64,000 nt of DNA from Parapedobacter lycopersici. GTDB lineage: Bacteria > Bacteroidota > Bacteroidia > Sphingobacteriales > Sphingobacteriaceae. Where the stretch lies: contig NZ_JAMSLW010000001.1 in the NCBI RefSeq assembly GCF_024643285.1, positions 310,001 to 374,000 of the forward strand, given 5' to 3'. Position 1 is the first letter of the stretch, and every line of letters starts with the position of its first letter. Below, piece after piece: positions 54,084-63,180 of this stretch. Under the pieces are notes generated by a model, which worked only from the letters and a program-made list of their open reading frames with translations, searched no databases and was not told where the DNA came from. A program made the position numbers and the translations under genes.

Positions 54084-55734
54084 ACAACAGCTTTTACAGA
54101 TCCATCCGCACGACAATGTGCTGGTGGCACTGCAGGATCTTCCCCCCGGAATGGACATTGCATATGACGGACAGTCTTTTCGATTGCTGTCGGGCGTTAA
54201 GGCCAAGCATAAATTTACATTCAGGCCCATATCGGCTGGTGATCCAATTTACATGTATGGCGTATTGGTAGGGCGGACCAACACCGATTTGCCTGCGGGC
54301 GAAACCATAACAACGGAGAACATCCACCATGCATCCAGCGAATTTAGGTTGGGTGAACGGCGACTGGATTGGCGGAAGCCGGACGTATCTGCTTTTGCGG
54401 AACGTGTTTTTATGGGCTTTCACCGGAGTAACGGTTCGGTTGGCACGGCCAATTATTGGTTGGTTATTCCGCTGGTGTTCTGCGAAAGCAGGAACGTGCA
54501 GGTCATGAAGAATGCCCTGGAAAAAAAACTGGGCTACAAAAAACGGACGCGCGACTATGAACCGGAAGTTGAAAGACTGATTTCGCTTTACGAAAAAGGT
54601 GCCACGGCGGAAGAATTGCTGGCAACCGATGTGGCCACAGGCCGGGAATCGGAACAAGGTGCGCGTCTTTTCGAAAATATCGACGGAATCAAGTTTCTGG
54701 ACCATGAAATGGGTTGCGGCGGCACGCGCATGGATGCTGATGCGCTATGTGGACTGCTGGCAGGCTACATTACCCATCCCAATGTGGCTGGTGCAACGGT
54801 ACTTAGCCTGGGTTGTCAGCATGCGCAGGCGGCTATCCTGCAGCAGGAGATTGCGAAGCGCGACCCGAATTTCGATAAACCGCTCTATGTTTTTGAACAG
54901 CAGCGCATGGGAACGGAGGCTAATATGATCCAAGAGGCATTGAAACACACATTTGCGGGCCTGGTACTGGCAAATCAGCAGGAACGCCGGCCAGCCCCGC
55001 TCAGCAAGTTGTGTATTGGTCTGGAATGTGGCGGATCGGATGGTTTTTCGGGCATATCGGCTAATCCGGCATTGGGCTATGTATCCGACATGCTGGTAAC
55101 GCTGGGCGGATCGGTCATTCTTTCCGAGTTTCCGGAACTTTGTGGAGTGGAACAGGAACTGAGCGACAGATGCGTGGATGAAGCAACAGCCCTCCGGTTT
55201 ATGGAATTGATGAAAACCTATAACGCAAAAGCAGAGGCGGAGGGTTCCGGATTTTATGCTAACCCTTCTCCCGGAAATATTCGCGACGGTCTAATTACCG
55301 ATGCTATTAAGTCGGCAGGGGCGGCAAAAAAAGGGGGGACTTCCCCGGTTACAGCAGTAGTGGATTATCCGGAACCGGCTAATAAACCGGGACTGAATTT
55401 ATTGTGTACACCGGGCAATGACGTGGAAAGTACCACCGCAGAGGTGGGTGCGGGCGCCAATGTGGTTTTGTTTACTACCGGATTGGGTACACCAACCGGA
55501 AACCCGATCGCACCGGTTGTTAAGCTGGCCACCAATACCGCGTTGTTTGAACGGATGCCGGATATCATCGACATCAATTGCGGAACCATTATTGAAGGGA
55601 CCGAAACCATTCAGCAGACGGCACACCGCATACTTGATTTCATTATTGATGTAGCCAGCGGTACCGCTTCTCCTAAAGCCGTTCAACTGGGACAGGATGA
55701 TTTTATCCCCTGGCGAAGGGGGATATCGCTATAA
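54073..55734 (+). CDS. UxaA-family dehydratase (altronate dehydratase type), proposed L-fuconate dehydratase
   Basis: A 553-residue UxaA-type dehydratase. An N-terminal SAF-like domain covers about 1-88 (LLQIHPHDNVLVALQDLPPG); the catalytic part has GFHRSNGSVGTANYWLVIP, MGCGGTRMDADALCG, GCQHAQAAILQQE, ECGGSDGFSGISANPALG and CTPGNDVEST, with cysteines for an Fe-type centre. Family members remove water from altronate or related aldonates. Here it fills the dehydratase place of the fucose series, where other bacteria use an enolase-superfamily enzyme. I start at 54073, overlapping the mutarotase by 11 nt; upstream ATGs at 54049-54064 are alternatives. Confidence 0.85.
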   Translation: MQHKQQLLQIHPHDNVLVALQDLPPGMDIAYDGQSFRLLSGVKAKHKFTFRPISAGDPIYMYGVLVGRTNTDLPAGETITTENIHHASSEFRLGERRLDWRKPDVSAFAERVFMGFHRSNGSVGTANYWLVIPLVFCESRNVQVMKNALEKKLGYKKRTRDYEPEVERLISLYEKGATAEELLATDVATGRESEQGARLFENIDGIKFLDHEMGCGGTRMDADALCGLLAGYITHPNVAGATVLSLGCQHAQAAILQQEIAKRDPNFDKPLYVFEQQRMGTEANMIQEALKHTFAGLVLANQQERRPAPLSKLCIGLECGGSDGFSGISANPALGYVSDMLVTLGGSVILSEFPELCGVEQELSDRCVDEATALRFMELMKTYNAKAEAEGSGFYANPSPGNIRDGLITDAIKSAGAAKKGGTSPVTAVVDYPEPANKPGLNLLCTPGNDVESTTAEVGAGANVVLFTTGLGTPTGNPIAPVVKLATNTALFERMPDIIDINCGTIIEGTETIQQTAHRILDFIIDVASGTASPKAVQLGQDDFIPWRRGISL

Positions 55735-55799
55735 CTTAAGAATATGCATGGAAAAGAAAGGTAATCAAGGCACACAGGTTGCCGAAAATTGATAAAAAC

Positions 55800-56570
55800 A
55801 TGTCAAATAGAAAATTAACTGGAAAGACAGCCGTCGTTACCGGTGGCGGAAGCGGCATAGGACGGGCAATCTGTATGCGTTTTGCGGCGGAAGGTGCCAG
55901 CGTGCATATCATGGAACTGAATCCCGAAAGCGCCGATACTGTAGCCCTGGAGATCCGTGCTGCAGGCGGATCGGCAACGATACATGCCTGTGATGTACGC
56001 AATCAACAGGAAGTCCTGGCAGTGATCAAGGCTATCAAACAGATAGATATCTTGGTCAATAATGCGGGAATAGCCCACGTAGGCAACGTAGAAGAAACGA
56101 CAGAAGCTGACTTCGACCGGCTTTGCCAGGTTAATATCAAGGGCGCCTACAATATACTGCACGCCGTTGTGCCAAAAATGAAGGGGGAGGGCGGTGGTGT
56201 CATTCTCAATATGGCTTCGATTGCTGCACTTGTGGGGCTGACCGACCGGTTTGCGTATGCAACCAGCAAGGGTGCTATTGCGGCGATGACATTATCCATT
56301 GCCCGTGATTACCTGCATCATGGTATTCGGTGCAACAGCATCTCACCGGCGCGTGTACATACTCCATTTGTGGATGGATTTATCGCGAAAAACTATCCGG
56401 GCAGGGAAGCAGAGATGTTTGACGTGCTGTCCAAAAGCCAGCCAATTGGCCGGATGGCCAAACCTGAGGAGGTTGCGGCATTGGCGCTGTATCTCTGTTC
56501 GGATGAGGCAGGCTTTATAACCGGTAACGACTATCCGATCGATGGAGGTTTTGTAAAGCTGAATAGCTGA
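55800..56570 (+). CDS. SDR dehydrogenase, proposed 2-keto-3-deoxy-L-fuconate dehydrogenase
   Basis: A 256-residue classical SDR: TGGGSGIG (14-21), acidic Glu39 at the end of beta-strand 2 pointing to NAD(H), NNAG (87-90), Ser140, Tyr153 and Lys157 all canonical. ISPARVHTPFV and GNDYPIDGGF close the fold. Position between the dehydratase and the FAH-family enzyme fits oxidation of 2-keto-3-deoxy-L-fuconate to the diketo acid. The start at 55800 (MSNRKLTGK) is chosen over a TTG seven codons earlier. Confidence 0.85.
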   Translation: MSNRKLTGKTAVVTGGGSGIGRAICMRFAAEGASVHIMELNPESADTVALEIRAAGGSATIHACDVRNQQEVLAVIKAIKQIDILVNNAGIAHVGNVEETTEADFDRLCQVNIKGAYNILHAVVPKMKGEGGGVILNMASIAALVGLTDRFAYATSKGAIAAMTLSIARDYLHHGIRCNSISPARVHTPFVDGFIAKNYPGREAEMFDVLSKSQPIGRMAKPEEVAALALYLCSDEAGFITGNDYPIDGGFVKLNS

Positions 56571-56618
56571 TCGTGCTGTATTATAATTGCTTAACTATAT
56601 TTATTAAATAATCATACA

Positions 56619-57476
56619 ATGAAATTAATCCGTTATGGCAACCCCGGCCAGGAAAAAATAGGGATACACGAGAATGGTATACATTACGACGTGTCGGCAT
56701 TCGGTGGCGATTACGATGAAACTTTTTTTGCAGATAACGGCCTTGCACGGCTGGAGGAATTTGTAAAGGCCAATATGGGTAACCTCGTTGTCATTCCACA
56801 GGAAACCCGTTTAGGCAGTCCAATTGCACGCCCTTCCAAAATCCTATGTATCGGGCTTAATTACCGCGATCATGCCGAAGAAACGGGCGCTAAAATCCCA
56901 ACGGAACCGATCATCTTCATGAAATCCACGACATCCCTGGCCGGTCCTTATGATGATGTGGTCATCCCCAAGGGGTCGACTAAAACCGATTGGGAAGTTG
57001 AATTCGGAATAATAATCGGGAAAAAAGCAAGTTATGTATCCGAGTCTGAAGCTATGGATCATGTAGCAGGTTATGTGTTGCATAACGATGTGTCGGAGCG
57101 GGAGTTCCAGCTGGAGCGGGGCGGTACCTGGGACAAGGGTAAAGGCTGTGATACATTTGCCCCGATGGGACCATATTTAGTAACAAAGGACGAAATTAAG
57201 GACATCAATAATGTACGTCTCTGGTTGAGCGTCAACGGAAAGATGTATCAGGATGGCAATACGCGCAACCTGATTTTTAACGTGCCGCATATCATTAGTT
57301 ACGTAAGCCAGTTTATGACCCTGTTGCCGGGCGACGTGATTTCCACGGGTACACCGGCGGGAGTAGGCCTGGGCTTCGACCCACCTATTTACCTCAAACC
57401 GGGCGATATCGTGGAGCTGGGTGCGGATGGACTGGGGACTGCCAAACAGGTTGTAACAGCCTATTCGGGCCGTTGA
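56619..57476 (+). CDS. FAH-family hydrolase, proposed 2,4-diketo-3-deoxy-L-fuconate hydrolase
   Basis: A 285-residue fumarylacetoacetate hydrolase-family enzyme. Metal ligands Glu126, Glu128 and Asp157 sit in DWEVEFG and HNDVSE; GLNYRDHAEE (79-88) and GDVISTGTPAGVGLG are typical. It cleaves or hydrates beta-diketo acids; in the oxidative fucose route of Xanthomonas a family member releases pyruvate and lactate from the diketo sugar acid. It follows SDR1 by 48 nt and precedes the lactonase by 27 nt. Confidence 0.88.
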   Translation: MKLIRYGNPGQEKIGIHENGIHYDVSAFGGDYDETFFADNGLARLEEFVKANMGNLVVIPQETRLGSPIARPSKILCIGLNYRDHAEETGAKIPTEPIIFMKSTTSLAGPYDDVVIPKGSTKTDWEVEFGIIIGKKASYVSESEAMDHVAGYVLHNDVSEREFQLERGGTWDKGKGCDTFAPMGPYLVTKDEIKDINNVRLWLSVNGKMYQDGNTRNLIFNVPHIISYVSQFMTLLPGDVISTGTPAGVGLGFDPPIYLKPGDIVELGADGLGTAKQVVTAYSGR

Positions 57477-57503
57477 TTCACGGTATGATTTATTAACGCT
57501 GCA

Positions 57504-58334
57504 ATGCAACGGATTGATGCCCACCAGCATTTCTGGGAATACCGGCCCGATCGAGACACCTGGATCACCGATGAAATGTCGGTGATCCGGCGTGATTTTT
57601 TACCAGCCGATCTGAAGCCGCTGCTTGAAGCACAGGGTATAGCCGGCTGTGTAGCTGTTCAAGCCGACCAATCGGAATCGGAAACCCTGTTTTTGCTGGA
57701 TCTTGCTGCACGGCACGACTGGATCAGAGGTGTTGTCGGTTGGATCGATCTGCGTGCACCGGACGTCGGGGAACGACTGGCCTACTTCAGCCAGTATCCA
57801 AAACTTAAAGGCTTTCGGCACATCGTGCAGGATGAAGCGGACCCCCGTTTTCTATTGCATCCGGATTGGTTGAACGGCATTGATGCATTGGGCAGGTACG
57901 ATTACACTTACGATATCCTGGTGAAACCCCACCAATTGGCTATGACCGACGAATTTATTGCACATTTTCCCCAGCAGCGATTTATAGTCGACCACCTTGC
58001 AAAACCACTGGTCAGGTCGGGAGAACGACGGGAGTGGGCCAGTGCTATGGAAGCTATCGCACAGCACAGGCAGGTGTACTGCAAACTATCTGGCCTAATT
58101 ACGGAATCAGATTTAACTAGTTGGAAGACAACAGATTTTGATTATTATATTAACCATATTATTGAAGTGTTTGGCGCCGATCGGATACTTTTTGGCTCCG
58201 ACTGGCCGGTATGCTTGCTGGCGGGCTCGTATCGCGATGTGACGGCATTAATGGAGCATGCAGCTTCGCAGCTGTCGCCGGCGGAACGAGCGTTAGTCTG
58301 GTACACCAACGCGGTAAACTTTTATAAGCTATAA
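57504..58334 (+). CDS. Amidohydrolase-2 family lactonase, proposed L-fuconolactonase
   Basis: A 276-residue amidohydrolase_2 protein: DAHQHFWEYRPDRDTWI with His7 and His9, LVKPHQL, RFIVDHLAKP, YCKLSGLI and the final metal Asp in FGSDWPVC. This matches L-fucono-1,5-lactonase and rhamnono-lactonase types of COG3618. It should open the lactone formed by the fucose dehydrogenase. The second SDR starts 2 nt after its stop. Confidence 0.88.
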   Translation: MQRIDAHQHFWEYRPDRDTWITDEMSVIRRDFLPADLKPLLEAQGIAGCVAVQADQSESETLFLLDLAARHDWIRGVVGWIDLRAPDVGERLAYFSQYPKLKGFRHIVQDEADPRFLLHPDWLNGIDALGRYDYTYDILVKPHQLAMTDEFIAHFPQQRFIVDHLAKPLVRSGERREWASAMEAIAQHRQVYCKLSGLITESDLTSWKTTDFDYYINHIIEVFGADRILFGSDWPVCLLAGSYRDVTALMEHAASQLSPAERALVWYTNAVNFYKL

Positions 58335-58336
58335 CC

Positions 58337-59128
58337 ATGGATCTACATCTAAAAGACAAGGTGGTAATCGTAACCGGCGGGGCTAAGGGAATTGGTCGGG
58401 GCATTGCACTTTCACTGGCTTCCGAAGGAGCCGTTCCGGTTATTGTGGGTCGTAATCCTGCTGATAATGAAGCTGTTCGAGAAGAGATAATTGCCGCCGG
58501 CGGACAGGCGTTTTGTATAGCGGCTGAATTGACTCAACCCGACGCTTGTGAACGGGCTGTTACCGAGACACTTTCAGCCTTTGGCCGGATTGACGGCCTG
58601 GTCAACAATGCCGGGGTTAATGACGGAGTCGGGTTGGCTAGCGGCAGTTACCAGGATTTTATAGATAGCCTCCATAAATCACTTGTCCATTACTACCTGA
58701 TGGCACATTATGCGTTACCGGCACTGAAAAAAAGCGGAGGGGCAATTGTCAATATCGGATCTAAAACGGCAGAAACCGGACAGGGGAACACGTCTGGATA
58801 TGCAGCAGCCAACGGGGGCCGCAATGCACTCACCCGGGAATGGGCAGTCGAGTTGCTTCCCCATCAGATTCGAGTTAATGCGGTTATTGTTGCGGAATGT
58901 GCTACTCCCCAATATGATACTTGGATACAGACACTACCCGATCCTGTGGAAACGCTACGGGAAATAACGGATAGAATCCCGCTGGGAAAACGGATGACGA
59001 CTGCGGCTGAAATCGCCGATATGGTGGTCTTTTTGCTATCCGATCGATCAAGCCATACGACCGGCCAGCTTATTCATGTGGATGGCGGGTACGTTCACCT
59101 GGACCGGGCTGTGTTGTCGACCCGGTAA
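58337..59128 (+). CDS. SDR dehydrogenase, proposed L-fucose dehydrogenase; catalytic Lys replaced by Asn
   Basis: A 263-residue [11 protein letters not shown] (13-20), NNAG (90-93), Ser142 and Tyr155 in place, but the YxxxK pattern reads YAAAN: residue 159 is Asn (codon AAC). Arg39 after the second strand suggests NADP(H). The surrounding sequence ([28 protein letters not shown]) is otherwise well kept, so the gene is not decaying. Start 2 nt after the lactonase. It fits the first oxidation step, L-fucose to fuconolactone. Its last 59 nt overlap accA on the other strand. Confidence 0.85.
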   Translation: MDLHLKDKVVIVTGGAKGIGRGIALSLASEGAVPVIVGRNPADNEAVREEIIAAGGQAFCIAAELTQPDACERAVTETLSAFGRIDGLVNNAGVNDGVGLASGSYQDFIDSLHKSLVHYYLMAHYALPALKKSGGAIVNIGSKTAETGQGNTSGYAAANGGRNALTREWAVELLPHQIRVNAVIVAECATPQYDTWIQTLPDPVETLREITDRIPLGKRMTTAAEIADMVVFLLSDRSSHTTGQLIHVDGGYVHLDRAVLSTR

Positions 59129-60083
59129 GGGATTCCTCTACAACACCCATTTGACTGAATTTAGCAATGCGTGAAGCCACCAATTCTTCCGGTGAGTGCC
59201 GCTGCAGGATTTTCAGGTCTGCCTGTACCTGCTGTTTGACCGATTCCGCAACTTTTTTATGGTCGTGGTGGGCACCGCCGAGTGGTTCGGGAATAACACC
59301 GTCAATAAGTCCGTTTTTCAGCATATCTGCCGAGGTTAGCTTGAGTGCTTCGGCCGCATTTTCCTTGTAATCCCAGCTGCGCCATAGGATAGAGGAACAG
59401 GATTCAGGCGATATTACCGAATACCAGGTGTGCTCAAGCATATACACTTTATCGCCAATCCCGATGCCCAGGGCACCCCCAGAGGCACCTTCGCCGATGA
59501 TTATGCAGATTACCGGCACTTTTAAAATCGACATTTCCAGTAAGTTACGGGCGATTGCTTCCCCCTGTCCACGCTCTTCCGCTTCAATGCCCGGGTATGC
59601 ACCCATTGTATCAATCAATGTCAGCACCGGTTTGTTAAATTTCTCTGCCAGCTTCATTAACCGGAGCGCCTTGCGATAGCCCTCTGGGTTAGCCATTCCA
59701 AAATTGCGGAATTGCCGTTCCTTGGTGTTTTTCCCCTTTTGATGACCGATGACCATGATGGGCTGTCCGCTAATGGAAGCGAAGCCACCGACAATGGCTT
59801 TGTCGTCTCCGACATTGCGGTCGCCATGCAACTCAATAAACTCTTCGCATATGAGGTTAATGTAATCAAATGTCTGGGGCCTGTCCGCATGACGTGACAT
59901 CTGTACTTTCTGCCAGCCGGTCATGTTTTCGTAGATATTGTGCTTGGTCTTTTCCAATTTGCTTTCCAGTTCGGATAGCGTGGCACTCATGTCAACTTTC
60001 GTCTTTTCCGCTACTTGGTGGACCTTGTCTATCTGCATCTGCAGATCGGCAATTGGTTTTTCAAAGTCAAATGTTGTTTCCAT
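59070..60083 (-). CDS. accA: Acetyl-CoA carboxylase carboxyltransferase subunit alpha
   Basis: A 337-residue protein: [101 protein letters not shown]. It carries carboxyl transfer from biotin to acetyl-CoA in fatty acid synthesis. I start at METT (60083) rather than the Met codons just upstream. The usual C-terminus (FSQMGVV) is followed here by about 20 extra residues that lie exactly in the 59-nt overlap with the SDR gene. TAACTTAG at 60111-60118 (minus) is a near-match to the -7 element. Confidence 0.95.
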   Translation of the reverse strand: METTFDFEKPIADLQMQIDKVHQVAEKTKVDMSATLSELESKLEKTKHNIYENMTGWQKVQMSRHADRPQTFDYINLICEEFIELHGDRNVGDDKAIVGGFASISGQPIMVIGHQKGKNTKERQFRNFGMANPEGYRKALRLMKLAEKFNKPVLTLIDTMGAYPGIEAEERGQGEAIARNLLEMSILKVPVICIIIGEGASGGALGIGIGDKVYMLEHTWYSVISPESCSSILWRSWDYKENAAEALKLTSADMLKNGLIDGVIPEPLGGAHHDHKKVAESVKQQVQADLKILQRHSPEELVASRIAKFSQMGVVEESLTGSTTQPGPGERTRHPHE

Positions 60084-60244
60084 CATATACTGCTGTTGCA
60101 AATCAAGGGCGCTAAGTTAGGGAATTGTACGGTATTTTAAAATTTCAGGTGCATGATCCAATACAACGCCATTTCGGAGCCGTTCCGCATCACTGGTGGA
60201 TACCCTATTTAAACAGTTGTATCAACAAAGTGTTTTCAGGATGA

Positions 60245-60277
60245 TTGGGAAGATGGCTTGGTTTTTGTATAAATTTG
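60245..60277 (+). promoter_or_regulatory. Promoter of the GH144-like gene
   Basis: TTG at 60245-60247, 22 nt, TAAATTTG at 60270-60277. Initiation near 60284 excludes the ATG at 60285 as a normal start and supports the ATG at 60315. Confidence 0.6.
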
Positions 60278-60314
60278 CAGGCTAATGGTACAATCTTATC
60301 CTAATTATTGCTTA

Positions 60315-62492
60315 ATGATTAAAACGGTTACACTATATACTTTATTGTGTTTATTGGTGATTGGCCCGGCTGTTGCCGATACCTATCCGGAAGTGTTGTT
60401 TGAAAACAGCGTGCTGGATGGTAATTATGTATATAGCCAGGTTCATTACGAAGGATCGAGCTGGGTCGAAAACGTAGCCGGTAAATTGCCAATATCGGAT
60501 TCTGTTTTCTTTACACCCGGGAATGCGCTTTCATTGAAATATACTACGGCCCGTGACGGTAACTGGCAGGTTACGGTTTCCTTTTCCGATGTTTCCCGAT
60601 ATTATCAGCCTGAACGCAATGACCGGCTCACTTTCCGCTTATTTGCCGCCACGGAAGGCGCAATGGAAAGCTTGCCCAGATTAGCCGTTATCCAGTCGGA
60701 CACGTTAAGTACCATTGATATTTCCCGTTACGTATCGGAAACCCAGCATAATGGATGGGTCAGCGTGAGTCTGCCGCTTACCTCAATATCAGATCTCCGT
60801 GCGGACGAACCTATCCAGGGTATCCGGTTCTCTCAGGGAAATGTAACGGCGGATGTCCAGCAATTATATATTGATCAAATTGAATTTCTTCCTGCACGGC
60901 CCCCGCAGGTCAAACTGGTCTCATCCGCGGTCCTGTCTTCTGCCAAAGCATACGATCAGCATGTCGATCTTACCTGGCAACTGCCGCTGACGCCCAGTAT
61001 ACGATACATAAAGATTTATCGATCGGACGACAATAAAAATTTTGCTCCCGTCGCCATCCGGCCCATATTTGTGCAGAAGTGTACAGACTTTGTGCCGCAA
61101 TCAAACAAGAAATATTATTACAAAATTACCTGGGTAGACTATAATTACCAGGAATCACCGTTTTCAAGTGTGCTTGAAGCACAGACAAAAACAGCCGGCG
61201 ATGACGAGCTGCTGGATTTTGTTGAGGCAGCGCACCTCCATTATTTTTTGGAGCGTACAGAAGTGAACAGCGGGATGCACGCCGTTCAATTCGGTGTCGA
61301 CAATGCAGCCATCTCAGTAAAAGAAACAGGCCTGAGCCTTCTTGCGCAGGTCGCTGGTACTTCACGTGGCTTTGTCTCCCGTGCAGCAACCCGGAGCAGA
61401 CTACTGCGTATCCTGAATTTTCTGGAAGAGGTAGAGCGCTATCAGGGTGCATTCCCGGCATTTATTGATGGCCGTACACATCGAGGAATCTTTGAGATCG
61501 ACTCCGTTCCGGAGGCCGACCTATCAGCCACTGCTTCCCTGATGCAGGGATTACTTGTGGCCCAGGCGTACTTCAGCAAAGACACAAACGAAACAGATTC
61601 GCTGGTTGAACGGATTAATGCATTATGGGAAGGGGTGGAGTGGAATAAATTCACTGTTGCAGGTCAGGAGAACATATTACTTGACAAGTGGTCGCCGGTT
61701 GTGGGATTTAAACATGCAGAACCACTGGGCGGTTTTAATGAAAGTCTGGTCAGTTACGTGTTGGCGTTAGCGTCGCCGCGGCATGCAATTCCATCGGAAG
61801 CCTATGAACAGGGGCTTGGTATAGCCAGAAGGCTGGCTGATACGTCCTTCCGTCTGGAATTGGCGAATAACCACGCTTTTTCGGTAACGGCGATGGGCGA
61901 CAGTACGGCCCTGCTTCCGAAATACAATGAATTTCCGTACCGCAGCGATACGACGGCATACGGATTACCGATTGCAGTGGGAAGCATTAACCGCTCGTTG
62001 CTGGAGGCATACGTGCCTTTTCTGGCATTTGACCCTCGGGGTAAGCGGGATACATTTGCTGATTATTACGCAAACCATATTAATCTTATACGGGCGTATC
62101 GGCGGCGGGATAATGAAATGAATAACGGAAGTTTTTCACTTGATATATGGGGATTTAAACAAGGTGGAAATGAGCTTTCCGCAAGCAGCCAAACAGTAAT
62201 TAACCCGGCCATAGCCATTGGAAGTTATGCTTATCTGCCACAGGAAGCCATCAAGTCGGTCAGCCGGTTTTACCACATGTATGGCAAAGCACTGTTCACC
62301 GAATATGGCTTTCGAAAATGGATCGATATTAAAGCCAATGCAGTAGCCGATGAATATGACGCAGTTGACGCCGCAACCGTTATCGTGATGCTGGAAAACG
62401 GACGTACCGGATTAATATGGGATCTATTTTCCGGTCTTCCCGCAATTAATGCCGTGGTGGAAGATCATTTTACTCCCGTGGACCGGGAATAG
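60315..62492 (+). CDS. GH144/glucoamylase-like (PF10091-type) glycoside hydrolase, exported
   Basis: A 725-residue protein with signal peptide (MIKTVTLYTLLCLLVIGPAVA). Residues of about 25-205 form a beta-sandwich that looks like a carbohydrate-binding module; 215-310 looks like a fibronectin-III domain (DQHVDLTWQLPLTPSIRYIKIYR). The catalytic alpha/alpha barrel (about 315-715) matches the PF10091 glycoamylase pattern: LSATASLMQGLLVAQAYF, DKWSPVVGFKHAEPLGGFNES, LALASPRHAIP. GH144, founded on Chitinophaga endo-beta-1,2-glucanase, belongs here. Substrate is unproved. It stands alone, divergent from accA. Confidence 0.82.
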   Translation: MIKTVTLYTLLCLLVIGPAVADTYPEVLFENSVLDGNYVYSQVHYEGSSWVENVAGKLPISDSVFFTPGNALSLKYTTARDGNWQVTVSFSDVSRYYQPERNDRLTFRLFAATEGAMESLPRLAVIQSDTLSTIDISRYVSETQHNGWVSVSLPLTSISDLRADEPIQGIRFSQGNVTADVQQLYIDQIEFLPARPPQVKLVSSAVLSSAKAYDQHVDLTWQLPLTPSIRYIKIYRSDDNKNFAPVAIRPIFVQKCTDFVPQSNKKYYYKITWVDYNYQESPFSSVLEAQTKTAGDDELLDFVEAAHLHYFLERTEVNSGMHAVQFGVDNAAISVKETGLSLLAQVAGTSRGFVSRAATRSRLLRILNFLEEVERYQGAFPAFIDGRTHRGIFEIDSVPEADLSATASLMQGLLVAQAYFSKDTNETDSLVERINALWEGVEWNKFTVAGQENILLDKWSPVVGFKHAEPLGGFNESLVSYVLALASPRHAIPSEAYEQGLGIARRLADTSFRLELANNHAFSVTAMGDSTALLPKYNEFPYRSDTTAYGLPIAVGSINRSLLEAYVPFLAFDPRGKRDTFADYYANHINLIRAYRRRDNEMNNGSFSLDIWGFKQGGNELSASSQTVINPAIAIGSYAYLPQEAIKSVSRFYHMYGKALFTEYGFRKWIDIKANAVADEYDAVDAATVIVMLENGRTGLIWDLFSGLPAINAVVEDHFTPVDRE

Positions 62493-62595
62493 TAAACTGA
62501 AAGCGAAGAAACGTGCAGCTTCCTGTATTTTTCACATTGTTTTTCTTATTTTTACCTTGGAATCCGTTCAGCAAAAACTTAACTAACTTATATTC

Positions 62596-63111
62596 ATGAA
62601 ACGCGTTGTATATTTCTCTTTTTTGTTGCTTTTAAGCACGGTAGTATTTTCCTGCAAAAATAAGCAGATGACGGTCAATCCGGGCGCACGGGTAAGCGTT
62701 GATGGCACAAAGGATGGCCTAGAGCATGTGCAGCGTGATTTTGAAGATGCCTCACGCACCGATAGGGGCATCCTGGTTACGTTTGATTCTGACCTCTTAT
62801 TTCCACTTAATTCATCTTACTTGACCGACCAGGCCAAGACAGAAATCGATAAACTGGTCAATCTTTTACGGGATTACCCCGGTGCCTCCCTGATTGTCGA
62901 TGGGCACACCGATGCTACAGGTACGGCGGAATATAACCAGTGGCTTTCTGAAAAGCGGGCTGAATCTGTGAAGAATTATGCCGTAGAGCGCGGCCTTGAT
63001 GCAAGTAAAATCACAACCAATGGATATGGGCAAAGTAAGCCCGTAGCACCCAATAACACAAAAGAAGGCCGGCAAGAGAACCGTCGGGTGGAAGTGACTA
63101 TTGTCGAGTAA
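62596..63111 (+). CDS. OmpA-family lipoprotein (Pal-like)
   Basis: A 171-residue lipoprotein (MKRVVYFSFLLLLSTVVFSC, lipobox VFSC) with an OmpA domain over about 60-168: VTFDSDLLFPLNSSYL, VDGHTDATGTAEYNQWLSEKRA, ITTNGYGQSKPVAPN, NRRVEVTIVE. The Asp and Arg residues that hold diaminopimelate are in place. It anchors outer membrane and wall. A terminator hairpin starts 21 nt after its stop and overlaps the end of murI. Confidence 0.92.
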   Translation: MKRVVYFSFLLLLSTVVFSCKNKQMTVNPGARVSVDGTKDGLEHVQRDFEDASRTDRGILVTFDSDLLFPLNSSYLTDQAKTEIDKLVNLLRDYPGASLIVDGHTDATGTAEYNQWLSEKRAESVKNYAVERGLDASKITTNGYGQSKPVAPNNTKEGRQENRRVEVTIVE

Positions 63112-63132
63112 TCAACTACACAATGATAGCCG

Positions 63133-63180
63133 GCGGCGCAATAATTAACCCAGTGTTAATGGCGCCGCTTTTATTTTTTT
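63133..63180 (+). terminator. Terminator of the OmpA gene, overlapping the murI stop
   Basis: GCGGCGC (63133-63139) pairs with GCGCCGC (63162-63168), and inside it ATTAAC (63144-63149) pairs with GTTAAT (63155-63160); a T-rich tail follows. The murI stop codon (63145-63147) lies inside the stem, so one structure serves both convergent genes. Confidence 0.75.

Noticed and set aside
54094-54705. A 203-codon minus-strand frame opposite the dehydratase
   Set aside because: Antisense shadow; no family resemblance.
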